From Allobosea sp. UNC402CLCol (GTDB taxonomy: Bacteria; Pseudomonadota; Alphaproteobacteria; Rhizobiales; Beijerinckiaceae), in NCBI RefSeq assembly GCF_000745475.1, contig NZ_JQJJ01000017.1:79038-143037 (forward strand): a stretch of 64,000 nucleotides of DNA. The letters run 5' to 3'. Each line of letters begins with the position of its first letter. The first letter of the stretch is position 1. Of the stretch, positions 1 to 8,344 are shown piece by piece. Both the position numbers and the translations under genes were made by a program. The notes under the pieces are model-generated. The model ran no database searches. It was not told the origin of the DNA and saw nothing but the letters and a program-made list of their open reading frames with translations.

Positions 1-376
1 GCGCCGCGCCAATGCCGCCGAGAAAGGTGAGGCCGACCAAAGCGGGCACGCTGAGCTGGCCGAGGCTGGCCAGCGTCATCAGCGAGAGGCTGACGCAGCC
101 GAGCAGGATCTGGATGGCGATCAGGAATTTGCGGCGGTCGAGGATATCCGAGAGCACGCCGGCCGGGATCGCCAGCAGGAAGATCGGCAGCGTCGCCGCC
201 GCCTGCACCAGCGCCACCGCGGCGGGTGCGCCGGAGAGGTCGGTCACCAGCCAGGCGCTGGCGACGTCGCGCATGAACGAGCCGATATTGCCGATGATCG
301 TCGCCGCCCAGAGGACCGCGAAGACCTTCTGGCGCAGCGGTGCGAAACCGGATCCTTGCGAGGCGGTGCCGGTCAT
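1..376 (-). CDS. MFS transporter, N-terminal part (cut by window edge)
   Basis: Major facilitator superfamily permease, probably an exporter of the enterobactin-exporter (MFS_3) type. Only the first 125 residues are inside the window. They show a short cytoplasmic lead, about four hydrophobic segments and an MFS motif A-like loop (G73 VLSDILDRR to residue 82) between helices 2 and 3. The ATG at 374-376 overlaps the stop of the upstream DoxX gene as ATGA, and AAAGGATC lies a suitable distance upstream. It is the last visible gene of the XapX-amidohydrolase-DoxX-MFS operon. Substrate unknown. Confidence 0.85.
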   Translation of the reverse strand, partial: MTGTASQGSGFAPLRQKVFAVLWAATIIGNIGSFMRDVASAWLVTDLSGAPAAVALVQAAATLPIFLLAIPAGVLSDILDRRKFLIAIQILLGCVSLSLMTLASLGQLSVPALVGLTFLGGIGAA

Positions 377-792
377 CGCGCTGATCCTTTTCGCTGGCTA
401 AAGTCGTCGAGCGCCACGATGATGAAGCCGCCGATCAGGCCGAGATGCTCGAAGAAGGCGTTCATCGCCATCATTCGCCCCTGGCCGGCCGGCATTTCCC
501 AGAAGCGCAGGGCGACGAACGTTGCAGCCAGCGTGAACATGGCGAGCGCCAGCGCCGCGAGCCAGCGCCAGCGGCCAAGCAGGATGAGCGCGCTCATCGC
601 GAGTTCGAAGACGATAACACCGATCGCGAAAATCGGCGCGGGCGACAGGCCGAAATGGGTCATCTCGGCGATGGCGCCCTCGAAATCGAGGACCTTGGTC
701 ACCGGACCCTGGATATAGGCGGCGCAGAGCAGCAGCAGTGCCAGCCAACGCAGGCCGCGCATCGGCTGCGAGTCGTGGTCGTTCGCTGTCAT
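373..792 (-). CDS. DoxX family membrane protein
   Basis: Small integral membrane protein of about 139 residues with four hydrophobic segments, typical of the DoxX/DoxD-like family. The region around GPVTKVLDFEGAIAEM and the C-terminal LGLIGGFIIVALDDF stretch fit the family. A GTG 15 bases upstream (position 807) is in frame, but it would overlap the amidohydrolase end; the ATG at 790-792 sits just behind that stop, so it is preferred. Its own stop overlaps the MFS start. DoxX proteins are often linked to redox or sulfur metabolism, but no specific role can be read here. Confidence 0.85.
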   Translation of the reverse strand: MTANDHDSQPMRGLRWLALLLLCAAYIQGPVTKVLDFEGAIAEMTHFGLSPAPIFAIGVIVFELAMSALILLGRWRWLAALALAMFTLAATFVALRFWEMPAGQGRMMAMNAFFEHLGLIGGFIIVALDDFSQRKGSAR

Positions 793-794
793 GG

Positions 795-2777
795 TCACAC
801 CGCCCACCAGGCGCAGCCGAGCGCGCCCCAGAAGCTGCGGAGGTCACCGACCGGCAATTTGCTCGACCAGGCGCTGGCATGGTCGTGGCCATGCACGCCG
901 CAGGAACTGGCGCAGCCGCAATGCGTCATGGCCGCCCGCCGCAGCGAATTCTTGCCGGCGCCATCCGGCTCGCCCCAGGCGCCATAGCCCTTGAACGTCC
1001 TGACCGGCGACCAGTCCGGCATCGCCGGCGGTGGTGCGCTCTCGTCGAGCCCGGCGAAGTCCCGCGCGCCATAGACGACCTTGCCGCCGACGATGGTCAG
1101 GTCCGCCGAGATATGCGCGATGTCGTCTTCGGGGCAGCCGAAGAAATCGCGATCCGGCACGATCAGATCGGCGAACTGGCCCACAATGATCCGGCCTTTC
1201 TTGCCCTCCTCGTTGGAGAACCAGGTGACGTTCTCCGTCCACATCCTGAGCGCGGTCTCGCGGTCGAGGCAGTTGCGCTGCGGCGTGATGCGCAAGCCCC
1301 CGACCGTCTTGCCCGTGACCAGCCAGGAGAGCGCGACCCAAGGGTTGTAGGAGGCGACGCGGGTGGCGTCGGTGCCGGCCGAGGTCTTCACCCCCTTCTC
1401 CAGCAGGCGCGCCACGGGGGGCGTCGCTTCGGCGGCCGCCGCGCCGTAACGCTCGACGAAATACTCGCCCTGATAGGCCATGCGGTGCTGCACGGCGACG
1501 CCGCCGCCGAGTGCGGCGATGCGGTCGATCGAGCGTTCCGAGATCGTCTCGGCGTGGTCGAAGAACCAGTTCAGATCCTTGAGAGGGATCTCCTTGTCGA
1601 CCTTCTCGAACACGTCGAGCGCGCGCGAGATCGTCTCGTCATAGGTCGCGTGCAGGCGCCAGGGCCAGCGGTTCTCGGCGAGGATGCGCACGACGCCTTC
1701 GAGATCGCCTTCCATCTCGGGCGGCATGTCGGGCCGCGGCTCGCGGAAATCCTCGAAATCGGCGGCGGAGAAGACCAGCATTTCGCCAGCGCCGTTATGC
1801 CGGAAATAGTCGTCGCCCTGCTTGTATGTCGAGGTCTTCGTCCAGTTGAGGAAGTCCTCCTTCTCCTGCTTGGGCTTCTGCGTGAACAGGTTGTAGGCGA
1901 GGCGGATCGTGAGCTGGTTCTCGTCAGCGAGCTTCTGGATGACGGCGTAGTCGTCCGGATAGTTCTGGAAGCCGCCGCCGGCATCGATCGCGCCGGTGAC
2001 GCCGAGCCGGTTGAGCTCGCGCATGAAATGGCGGGTCGAATTAACCTGATAGTCGAAGGGCAGCTTCGGTCCCTTGGCCAGCGTCGCGTAGAGGATGGCG
2101 GCGTTCGGGCGCGCCAGCAGCAGCCCGGTCGGATTGCTGTTGGCGTCGCGTGTGATCTCGCCGCCCGGCGGCTGCGGCGTGTCCTTGGTATAGCCGACGG
2201 CCCGCAGCGCGGCGCCGTTCAGCAGGGCGCGGTCATAGAGGTGCAGGATGAAGACCGGCGTATCCGGCGCGACGGTGTTGAGTTCCTCGATCGTCGGCAG
2301 GCGCTTCTCGGCGAACTGGTGCTCGGTGAAGCCGCCGACGACGCGCACCCATTGCGGCGGCGGCGTCACTGCGACCTGGCGTTTGAGCATGCTCATCGCA
2401 TCGGCGAGCGAGCGCACGCCGTCCCAGCGCAGCTCCATATTGAAGTTGAGCCCGCCGCGGATGATGTGGAGATGGTTGTCGATCAGCCCGGGCAAGGCGC
2501 TGCGGCCCTTCAGGTCGATGATCTTCGTATTCGGCCCGGCATGAGCCATCACGTCGGCTTCGCTGCCGACGGCGAGGAAGGCGCCGTCCTTGACGGCAAC
2601 CGCATTGGCGATCGGGTTGCTCCGGTCGAGCGTCGTGAAACGGCCGTTGCGGAGGATGAGATCGGCGGTCATGGGAGCGGTTCCTCGCTGCGGAGACTGG
2701 GCTGCGGCGGTGCCGAGCAGGCCCGACAGGGCCCCGGCGGCGACACCAAAGGTGGTTTGCCGGCGTGTCGGACTCAT
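795..2777 (-). CDS. amidohydrolase 3 (YtcJ-like) with Cys/His C-terminal tail
   Basis: Metal-dependent amidohydrolase of the YtcJ/amidohydrolase 3 class, 660 residues. The N-terminus (TRRQTTFGVAAGALSG, then AAA) looks like a twin-arginine export signal, so the enzyme may work in the periplasm. The metal motif H102-L-H104 follows PGLID, and the end of the barrel domain carries the usual ADLIVPDRDFF stretch. After the normal composite domain there is a tail of about 50 residues with a Cys/His cluster (HCGCASSCGVHGHDH, about residues 619-633), which could bind metal. Start overlaps the stop of XapX (ATGA). DoxX follows directly, so the genes are co-transcribed. Substrate unknown. Confidence 0.88.
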   Translation of the reverse strand: MSPTRRQTTFGVAAGALSGLLGTAAAQSPQRGTAPMTADLILRNGRFTTLDRSNPIANAVAVKDGAFLAVGSEADVMAHAGPNTKIIDLKGRSALPGLIDNHLHIIRGGLNFNMELRWDGVRSLADAMSMLKRQVAVTPPPQWVRVVGGFTEHQFAEKRLPTIEELNTVAPDTPVFILHLYDRALLNGAALRAVGYTKDTPQPPGGEITRDANSNPTGLLLARPNAAILYATLAKGPKLPFDYQVNSTRHFMRELNRLGVTGAIDAGGGFQNYPDDYAVIQKLADENQLTIRLAYNLFTQKPKQEKEDFLNWTKTSTYKQGDDYFRHNGAGEMLVFSAADFEDFREPRPDMPPEMEGDLEGVVRILAENRWPWRLHATYDETISRALDVFEKVDKEIPLKDLNWFFDHAETISERSIDRIAALGGGVAVQHRMAYQGEYFVERYGAAAAEATPPVARLLEKGVKTSAGTDATRVASYNPWVALSWLVTGKTVGGLRITPQRNCLDRETALRMWTENVTWFSNEEGKKGRIIVGQFADLIVPDRDFFGCPEDDIAHISADLTIVGGKVVYGARDFAGLDESAPPPAMPDWSPVRTFKGYGAWGEPDGAGKNSLRRAAMTHCGCASSCGVHGHDHASAWSSKLPVGDLRSFWGALGCAWWAV

Positions 2778-3046
2778 GACTCCCGCCTTTCATGGTTTTG
2801 ATCGCCCGAGGGGCGGGACGGCAGCGTGCCGAAGAGATGTTCGCCACATTCATGCCGCAGCCAGCCGAGCGTCAGGCCCTGTCCCGAAGCGAGGCGCTTT
2901 GCGACCGGAACGATCTGCTCGCCGGCGAGGATGCCGAGCAAGCCGATGAGCGCGATCACGGGAGGCGCAGGCGAGCGAACGTTCAGCAGGCCGTAGACGA
3001 CGCCGACGAGCAGACCGGCGCCTAGCGAGACCAGATAGAGTTTCAT
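2774..3046 (-). CDS. XapX domain membrane protein
   Basis: Protein of about 90 residues. The first two-thirds form two hydrophobic helices with the XapX/DUF1427 pattern (SLGAGLLVGVVYGLLNVRSP, then PPVIALIGLLGILAGEQ), followed by a short soluble end containing HECGEHLFG. The ATG at 3044-3046 is chosen over an upstream ATG at 3085 because the hydrophobic segment then begins at residue 3. XapX genes are often found beside amidohydrolases, as here; the biochemical role is not known. Confidence 0.85.
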   Translation of the reverse strand: MKLYLVSLGAGLLVGVVYGLLNVRSPAPPVIALIGLLGILAGEQIVPVAKRLASGQGLTLGWLRHECGEHLFGTLPSRPSGDQNHERRES

Positions 3047-3069
3047 CACGTCTTCCTGTCGCGTGGAAT

Positions 3070-3101
3070 GGCAGCGGCCGGGCAAGCTGACGGCCGCTGC
3101 C
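3070..3101 (-). terminator. strong hairpin after alpha/beta hydrolase
   Basis: Perfect 11-bp arms GGCAGCGGCCG and CGGCCGCTGCC separated by 10 bases. It lies between the hydrolase stop (3111) and the XapX start (3046), both on the minus strand, and probably separates the two transcription units. There is no clear T tract, so it is terminator-like only. Confidence 0.55.
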
Positions 3102-3110
3102 CGCGGGATC

Positions 3111-3947
3111 TCAGGCCTCGACGAAGGCCAGCAGATCGGCGTTGAGCGTCCCGGCGTTCACGGTCAGCATGCCGTGGCTGAAGCCGGGATAGGTCTTCAG
3201 CGTGCCGTGCCTCAAATGCTTGATCGATTCATGCGCGGAGTCGGCGATCGGCACGATCTGGTCGTCCTCGCCATGGAGGACCAGCGTCGGCACGCCGATC
3301 GCCTTCAGATCCTCGGTCTGGTCGGTTTCGGAGAACGCCTTGATGCCGTCGTAATGGGCCTTGGCGCTGCCCATCATGCCCTGGCGCCACCAGTTCCAGA
3401 TGACGCCCTGATCGACCTTCGCACCCGGCCGGTTGAAGCCGTAGAAGGGGCCGGTCGGCACATCGAGAAAAAACTGGGCGCGGTTGCCGGCCAGGGCCTG
3501 GCGGAAGCCGTCGAAGACTTCCAGCGGCAATCCCCCGGGATTCGTCTCGGTCTTGAGCATCAGCGGCGGCACGGCGCTGACGAGGACTGCCTTGGCCACG
3601 CGCCCCGACGGCTCGCCGTGCCTGGCGACATAGCGCGCCACCTCGCCGCCGCCGGTCGAGTGGCCGATATGGACGGCGTTCCGCAGATCCAAAGCCTCGG
3701 CAACGGCGAAGGCATCCGCGGCATAGTGGTCCATGTCGTGTCCGTCCGAGACCTGGGCGGAACGACCATGCCCGCGCCGGTCATGCGCGACGACGCGATA
3801 TCCCTTCGACAGGAAGAACAGCATCTGCCCGTCCCAGTCATCCGAAGACAGAGGCCAGCCATGGTGGAAGACGATCGGACGGGCGTCCCGCGGGCCCCAA
3901 TCCTTGAAGAAGATATCGACCCCGTCGCGCGTCGTCACGAATGGCAT
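3111..3947 (-). CDS. alpha/beta hydrolase, non-heme chloroperoxidase type
   Basis: 278-residue alpha/beta hydrolase of the cofactor-free haloperoxidase/arylesterase family. Catalytic triad visible: nucleophile S97 in GHSTGGG, Asp 229 in HGEDDQIVP and H258 in GFSHGM. Oxyanion segment HHGWPLSSDDWDGQM (residues 28-42) is characteristic of these enzymes. No signal peptide, so cytoplasmic. It is divergent from an HxlR regulator gene, a common pairing in which the regulator controls the hydrolase. Likely esterase or perhydrolase activity; natural substrate unknown. Confidence 0.9.
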   Translation of the reverse strand: MPFVTTRDGVDIFFKDWGPRDARPIVFHHGWPLSSDDWDGQMLFFLSKGYRVVAHDRRGHGRSAQVSDGHDMDHYAADAFAVAEALDLRNAVHIGHSTGGGEVARYVARHGEPSGRVAKAVLVSAVPPLMLKTETNPGGLPLEVFDGFRQALAGNRAQFFLDVPTGPFYGFNRPGAKVDQGVIWNWWRQGMMGSAKAHYDGIKAFSETDQTEDLKAIGVPTLVLHGEDDQIVPIADSAHESIKHLRHGTLKTYPGFSHGMLTVNAGTLNADLLAFVEA

Positions 3948-4154
3948 GGCAAGCTTCCTTCTCTAAAATGGTCCGCGGGCCCGTCAGGTCGGGCATCGTC
4001 CGGGGCCGGTTGCGAAAGCGCGGGCATCCGCGCGCTGGTCGCCGCCTGGAGCGGCGAACGAATATGTGGCCTTGCCTGCCCGACGACCGGTATGGGAAAC
4101 CCGGAACATCCGAACTCTGGCGGAACCTAGGGGGCGGGCGGCGCGAAATCCATT

Positions 4155-4180
4155 AGTTACCTGAGAGATACCGGTAGTCA
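4155..4180 (+). promoter_or_regulatory. candidate HxlR operator in divergent promoter
   Basis: The 244-bp gap between the divergent hydrolase and hxlR genes contains AGTTACC and, ten bases further on, the palindrome TACCGGTA (4169-4176), 16-37 bp upstream of the hxlR ATG. The position and repeated TACC/GGTA elements suit an autoregulatory operator. No binding evidence; inference only. Confidence 0.3.
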
Positions 4181-4191
4181 GAGCAAAGCGC

Positions 4192-4533
4192 ATGACCAGT
4201 TCGAATGATTCCGCAGACGAACACTGTCTGGCCGACGGCTTCCTGAAGTTCTTCTCGCAGGAATGGATGAGCCACATCGTGTTTTCACTGGCTCGTCACG
4301 GGCCCCTGCGTTTCGGAGCTCTGAGACGGCAACTCCCGCCGCGGATTTCGGCGCGGGTTCTCTCCGCCCGGCTGAAGGCTCTCGAGGCCGCCGGCTATGT
4401 CGAGCGCCACGATCTCAGCGGACGGGTGTTGCATGTCGAGTACTCTCTCACGGCTTCGGGGCGCGCCGTCGACGTCGCGCTCGCGGGGAGCGAGCAGCTG
4501 CTGTCCGGCGGTGCGCGCCAGGAGCCGCGCTAA
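4192..4533 (+). CDS. HxlR family transcriptional regulator
   Basis: 113-residue winged helix protein. The MarR-like wing is seen in LRFGALRRQLPPRISARVLS and the family hallmark RLKALEAAGYVER (about 61-72), followed by VEYSLTASGR. A single Cys at position 12 sits where YodB/QorR-type HxlR regulators carry their redox-sensing cysteine, so a thiol- or quinone-responsive role is possible. Transcribed away from the alpha/beta hydrolase, its probable target. Confidence 0.9.
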   Translation: MTSSNDSADEHCLADGFLKFFSQEWMSHIVFSLARHGPLRFGALRRQLPPRISARVLSARLKALEAAGYVERHDLSGRVLHVEYSLTASGRAVDVALAGSEQLLSGGARQEPR

Positions 4534-4559
4534 CAAAATCTGAGCGGGTCTGGGCGTCG

Positions 4560-4792
4560 GCAATTCGTCCGTTCCGCCTGCGGCGTCGGACCGCCTTGCC
4601 GATATCTGGGTCATACATCTGCGACGGTCGAACACATCGACTGCGCCGCCTTCACGAGCCCAGGCCTGCTTCCGCTCGGCGGGCTTGGGGCTGGGCTCGA
4701 GGGCTTCTGGATTGGACTGATCGTCAAGCTGCTGCGCGGGAACGGTTATCGCGACTCTCGCAGCGCGATACAGATCGTTCGAACTGGGAGCT
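4560..4792 (+). pseudogene. possible decayed C-terminus of a MATE efflux protein
   Basis: No intact gene occupies 4534-4909. One frame reads AAFTSPGLLPLGGLGAGLEG followed by FWIGLIVKLL, which resembles the last helix pair of MATE transporters. A different frame then gives RLSRLSQRDTDRSNW, a plausible basic MATE tail, which implies a frameshift. There is no start, and upstream MATE sequence is not recognisable. The identification rests on memory of family sequence only. Confidence 0.28.
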
Positions 4793-4867
4793 GACGAGAA
4801 AAGGCAGGCTGCGTTGTCAGGGCGTGCCGCTTCCCGACGGGGCGCCAGAGCCAGCTTCCGGCGCCAC

Positions 4868-4895
4868 ACGGCCCGCGTCTTCGATCGCGGGCCGT
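4868..4895 (-). terminator. hairpin after enolase-superfamily dehydratase gene
   Basis: Perfect 10-bp arms ACGGCCCGCG and CGCGGGCCGT with an 8-base loop, starting 15 bases past the stop of the minus-strand gene at 4910. Probable terminator of the transporter-dehydratase operon, although no U tract follows. Confidence 0.5.
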
Positions 4896-4909
4896 CAATT
4901 CGATCGATT

Positions 4910-6076
4910 TCAGACGTCCGCGCGGAAGTCGAAGCAGCGGAACGGGGCGATCGCTTCGGCATCGATCACGGCACCGATTCCGGGATCGGTCGGGACGGAG
5001 AGGCGGCCGTTCACCACGGCTTTCTCCGGCGGGTTGGCAAGGACCTGAACGTAGTCGTTCGCGTCCGGGAAATAGGGATAGGTTTCCAGCGGCATGCCGA
5101 TGGCGGAGGCGGCCCAGACCTGTATCGTCGCGGCCGTGCAGAGCGAGCTCGCGCAGTTATGCGGCGAGACGCGGGCGTTGTAGCTCTCGGCCATCGCGGC
5201 GATCTGGACGGCCTCGAAGATGCCGCCGCAATTGCCGACATCGGGCATGACGATGTCGACGCCGCCGGTCTCCAGCAGATTGCGGAAGCCCTGCCGGGTA
5301 TAGACGCGCTCGCCGGCTGCGATCGGGATCGGCCAGCGCCCAGCGAGATGGCGCAGGCCCTGCAGGTTGAAGGGGTCGAGCGGTTCCTCGACCCAGGTCA
5401 CGTCGAGTTCGGCGCAGACATCCATGAAGCGAATCAACTGGTCGTTGTTGAGACCGCCGCTCAGGTCGAACATCAGGCCGATATCGGGCCCGACGACCTT
5501 CCTGAGATTGCGTACGCGGTCGATCGCGCGCTTGAACTCCTCCGTGCTCAGAGCGCGGCGCTGAACATGCCGCAGCGTCCCTTCCTTCTGGCGCGTCGCG
5601 AGCGGATAGCATTTCAGGATGGTGTAGCCGTCCTTCAACGGACGTTCCGCGGCCTTAGCCCACTCCATGGCGTCGTCATGGGCGCTGTTCCAGCCATTGG
5701 CATAAACCTCGAGCGAGGTTTCGAACTTCGCGCCGAAGAGCTCATAGACGGGAATGCCGAGGGATTGTGCCTTGATGTCCCACAAAGCCTGATCGATGGC
5801 GCTGAGCGCTGCGAAGACGATGGCGCCGCCTCCCTTGGTCCAGAACGAATTGTCGTAGATCTCGTGCCAGATGTTGCGCGGATAAGTGGCGTCAGCGCCG
5901 ACGACCTTGTGCGCGAGGTCGCTGAGCATGCCCGCTGCGGCATTCGCTCCGATGCCATAGGCCACGGCAGCCTCGCCATAACCCTTGAGGCCGTCCTTGG
6001 TCGAAAGCTCGACCAGCACGGGGTGAAGCCCGCCGCCCCGGATGTTGAAGACCCGCATATTGTCGATCGTGAGCAA
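4910..6076 (-). CDS. mandelate racemase/muconate lactonizing enzyme family dehydratase (galactonate dehydratase-like)
   Basis: 388-residue enolase superfamily member. The capping domain (1-125) is followed by a TIM barrel with metal ligands D204 (MFDLSGG), E230 (WVEEPLDPF) and E256 (AAGERVYTR). The general-base region has D279 (MPDVGNCGG) and H306 (SPHNCAS), the arrangement of acid-sugar dehydratases of the galactonate dehydratase type; K155 lies on the second strand. Expected reaction: abstraction of the alpha proton of a sugar acid and loss of water to give a 2-keto-3-deoxy acid. It lies 86 bp behind an ABC transporter ATPase gene on the same strand, which suggests that importer brings in its substrate. 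Confidence 0.85.
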   Translation of the reverse strand: MLTIDNMRVFNIRGGGLHPVLVELSTKDGLKGYGEAAVAYGIGANAAAGMLSDLAHKVVGADATYPRNIWHEIYDNSFWTKGGGAIVFAALSAIDQALWDIKAQSLGIPVYELFGAKFETSLEVYANGWNSAHDDAMEWAKAAERPLKDGYTILKCYPLATRQKEGTLRHVQRRALSTEEFKRAIDRVRNLRKVVGPDIGLMFDLSGGLNNDQLIRFMDVCAELDVTWVEEPLDPFNLQGLRHLAGRWPIPIAAGERVYTRQGFRNLLETGGVDIVMPDVGNCGGIFEAVQIAAMAESYNARVSPHNCASSLCTAATIQVWAASAIGMPLETYPYFPDANDYVQVLANPPEKAVVNGRLSVPTDPGIGAVIDAEAIAPFRCFDFRADV

Positions 6077-6162
6077 GGGAATGTCCTTTCCGCTTGAGGC
6101 AAAGGTGTCCCGTCAGCGCCTTCGCATAGGGCACCGCGGGCCTTCCGCCGAATGTGAAATCG

Positions 6163-6927
6163 TCAGTGAGTGAGGATGCGTTTCAGGAACAGCGCGAGCC
6201 GCTCCGACGAAGGCGAATGGAAGAGTCGCTCGGGCGGCCCGACCTCAGCAATGGCGCCCTGATCCATGAACACCATCCGGTCGGCGACCTTCTGCGCGAA
6301 GCCCATCTCATGGGTGACGCAGACCATCGTCATGCCGGATGCCGCCAGTTCGATCATCGTGTCGAGAACTTCCGAGATCATCTCCGGGTCTAGGGCCGAA
6401 GTCGGCTCGTCGAAGAGCATGATCCGCGGCTGCATGCACAAAGCGCGGGCGATGGCCGCGCGCTGCTGCTGCCCGCCCGAGAGCTGCGAGGGGTATTTAT
6501 GGGCGTGCTCGGCGATGTGGACGCGCCGCAGATAGTCCATGCTGCGCTCCTCGGCATCGCCTCTCGACAGGCCGCGCGCCTCCATCGGCGCAAGCATGCA
6601 GTTCTCCTTGATGGTGAGATGGGGGAACAGGTTGAACGACTGGAAGACCATGCCGACCTCCCGCCGCACCTGCGACAGGGTCTTCGGCCCCAGTTCGACG
6701 CCTTCCACGCTGATCTGGCCGCCCTGGTGCTGCTCCAGCCCGTTGATGCAGCGGATCAGGGTCGACTTGCCGGAACCGGACGGGCCGCAGATCACGACCT
6801 TCTCGCCCTTGTCGATGGTCAGGGACACGTCCTTGAGGACATGCATGGCACCAAACCACTTGTTCAGCCCGTCGAGAGCGATGACCGCCTCGCGGCCGGC
6901 GGCCCCTGCCTTGATTTCAGCCTGCAT
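6163..6927 (-). CDS. polar amino acid-type ABC transporter ATP-binding protein
   Basis: 254-residue ATPase of the GlnQ/HisP class. Walker A GPSGSGKST (48-56), Q loop VFQSFNLFPH, signature LSGGQQQR (149-156), Walker B IMLFDEP (169-175) and an H loop in VTHEMGF are all intact. It pairs with the permease at 7615-8313 and the binding protein at 8345-9187. Its start overlaps the end of the GntR gene by 11 bases, so translation is coupled. Confidence 0.93.
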   Translation of the reverse strand: MQAEIKAGAAGREAVIALDGLNKWFGAMHVLKDVSLTIDKGEKVVICGPSGSGKSTLIRCINGLEQHQGGQISVEGVELGPKTLSQVRREVGMVFQSFNLFPHLTIKENCMLAPMEARGLSRGDAEERSMDYLRRVHIAEHAHKYPSQLSGGQQQRAAIARALCMQPRIMLFDEPTSALDPEMISEVLDTMIELAASGMTMVCVTHEMGFAQKVADRMVFMDQGAIAEVGPPERLFHSPSSERLALFLKRILTH

Positions 6928-7618
6928 GGTCCACCATCGCGAGCACGCGCTCGCCCTCGCTCAGGACATGGTGTTCGCTGTGGCCGGCCGCGGCCTCGCC
7001 GTCTCCGGCGAGGATCGCGTCGACGATCGGCGAATGATGGGCGATGGCGACCGAGAGGTTCGGCGCCGAGGCATAGGTCGAGTTGATGAACAGCCGGATC
7101 TGCTGCTCAACCATCAGATACTGATCGAGCAGGCGGCGATTGCCCGAAAGCTCGACGATGGTCCGGTGGAGCGAAAAATCGGAGTCGACGGCGACGGCGA
7201 CATCGGCTCGCTCGCAAGCGGCGAAGAACGCATCCCGGACGCCGGCCAGCCGTGCCCGGCCATCGTCGTTCATCCGCTCGGCTGCCAGCCGCGCGGCCAG
7301 CCGTTCGAGACTGCTGCGCAGCGTGTAGATCTCCCAGAGATCCTGTCGATCGATGGTGGCGACCGCCCAGCCCGTATAGGGGGTCAGGACCACGAGACGA
7401 TCGCGGCTGAGTTGATGCAGCGCGGTCCGGACCGTGCCGCGCGAGACGGCGAACTGATCGGCCAACGCGGCTTCCGTCAGCCGCTCGCCGGGCTTCAGGT
7501 CTCCGGCGAGAATGGATTCCTTCAGTGCCTCCGTCGCCAGTTGCTCCGCGGGCTGTCGCTTGAGGGCGGTCAGGCTCATTGGGTGCGTGCTTTCCTTGAA
7601 TTCAAGCGAGCCGATCAT
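6917..7618 (-). CDS. GntR family regulator, FadR/FCD subgroup
   Basis: 233 residues. N-terminal winged helix (about 25-90, recognition helix in ALADQFAVSRGTVRTALHQL) and C-terminal all-helical FCD ligand domain with probable metal ligands D147, H151, H194/195 and H216/217. The start overlaps the permease stop as ATGA, which supports the longer form; a second ATG at 7579 is possible. The gene is inside the transporter operon, between permease and ATPase, so transporter and regulator levels are linked. Probable operator: the palindrome at 9204-9243. Confidence 0.92.
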   Translation of the reverse strand: MIGSLEFKESTHPMSLTALKRQPAEQLATEALKESILAGDLKPGERLTEAALADQFAVSRGTVRTALHQLSRDRLVVLTPYTGWAVATIDRQDLWEIYTLRSSLERLAARLAAERMNDDGRARLAGVRDAFFAACERADVAVAVDSDFSLHRTIVELSGNRRLLDQYLMVEQQIRLFINSTYASAPNLSVAIAHHSPIVDAILAGDGEAAAGHSEHHVLSEGERVLAMVDHAG

Positions 7619-8313
7619 GCCGCGGCCAGATCATAGAGATCGCGCCGCCCCTTGGCGAAGCGGCGTTCCAGCGCGCGCTGGACAAAGCCGTATGCGATCG
7701 CCAGCAGCAGGTACCAGATCGCGACCACCGCGATGACCTCGAAATATTTGAAGTTCGCGCTGAACAGGTTCGTGCCCGTCGCGAAAATCTCCGGGATGGC
7801 GATCGTGAACAGAAGCGAGGTGTTCTTGAGCAGGTTGACCGCCTGGTTCCCCGTCGGCGGAATGGCGATGCGGATCGCCTGAGGCAGGATGACCTTCATC
7901 ATCATCGAGCGATAGCTCAGGCTCAGCACCTGCGAGGCCTCGCGCTGCCCGCGATCGACCGACTGGATGCCCGACCGGACGATCTCGGTCATGTAGGCGC
8001 CTTCATTGACGCCGAGCGCGATGATGCCGGCGGCATAGGCGGAGAGGTTGATGGCGCCCCCGGTCAGGGCCGGCAGCCCGTTGTACCAGAACACGATCTG
8101 CACCAGCACCGGAATGCCGCGTATGGTGGTGACGTAGAGCCGCACGAGCCTTTGCAGCAGCGGCACGGGCGAGTTCAGGACGATGCCGCCTACCGTGCCG
8201 ATCAGGACGCCGATCACCATGGCCGTTGCGGCCACGGCGATCACGATGGCGACAGGCTCGAAGAAGCGCGTCGAGAACAGCAGGCTCAGGAAATAGTCGA
8301 GATCGAAGCGCAT
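7615..8313 (-). CDS. polar amino acid-type ABC transporter permease
   Basis: 232-residue inner membrane protein of the HisM/GlnP family with about five membrane helices. The EAA loop is GQREASQVLSLSYRSMMMKV followed by ILPQAIRIAIPP. It is the only permease gene in the operon, so the transporter probably uses a homodimer. Located 31 bp behind the binding protein gene. FadR-type regulation is likely. Confidence 0.93.
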   Translation of the reverse strand: MRFDLDYFLSLLFSTRFFEPVAIVIAVAATAMVIGVLIGTVGGIVLNSPVPLLQRLVRLYVTTIRGIPVLVQIVFWYNGLPALTGGAINLSAYAAGIIALGVNEGAYMTEIVRSGIQSVDRGQREASQVLSLSYRSMMMKVILPQAIRIAIPPTGNQAVNLLKNTSLLFTIAIPEIFATGTNLFSANFKYFEVIAVVAIWYLLLAIAYGFVQRALERRFAKGRRDLYDLAAA

Positions 8314-8344
8314 CCTCGCCTTCCTTGTTTCGGGGCGTTGCGCC

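Noticed and set aside
738..2801. Very long plus-strand open frame (687 codons) opposite the amidohydrolase
   Set aside because: Arg/Asp/Gly-rich translation without family pattern, caused by the high GC third-position bias of the real minus-strand gene, which has full motifs.
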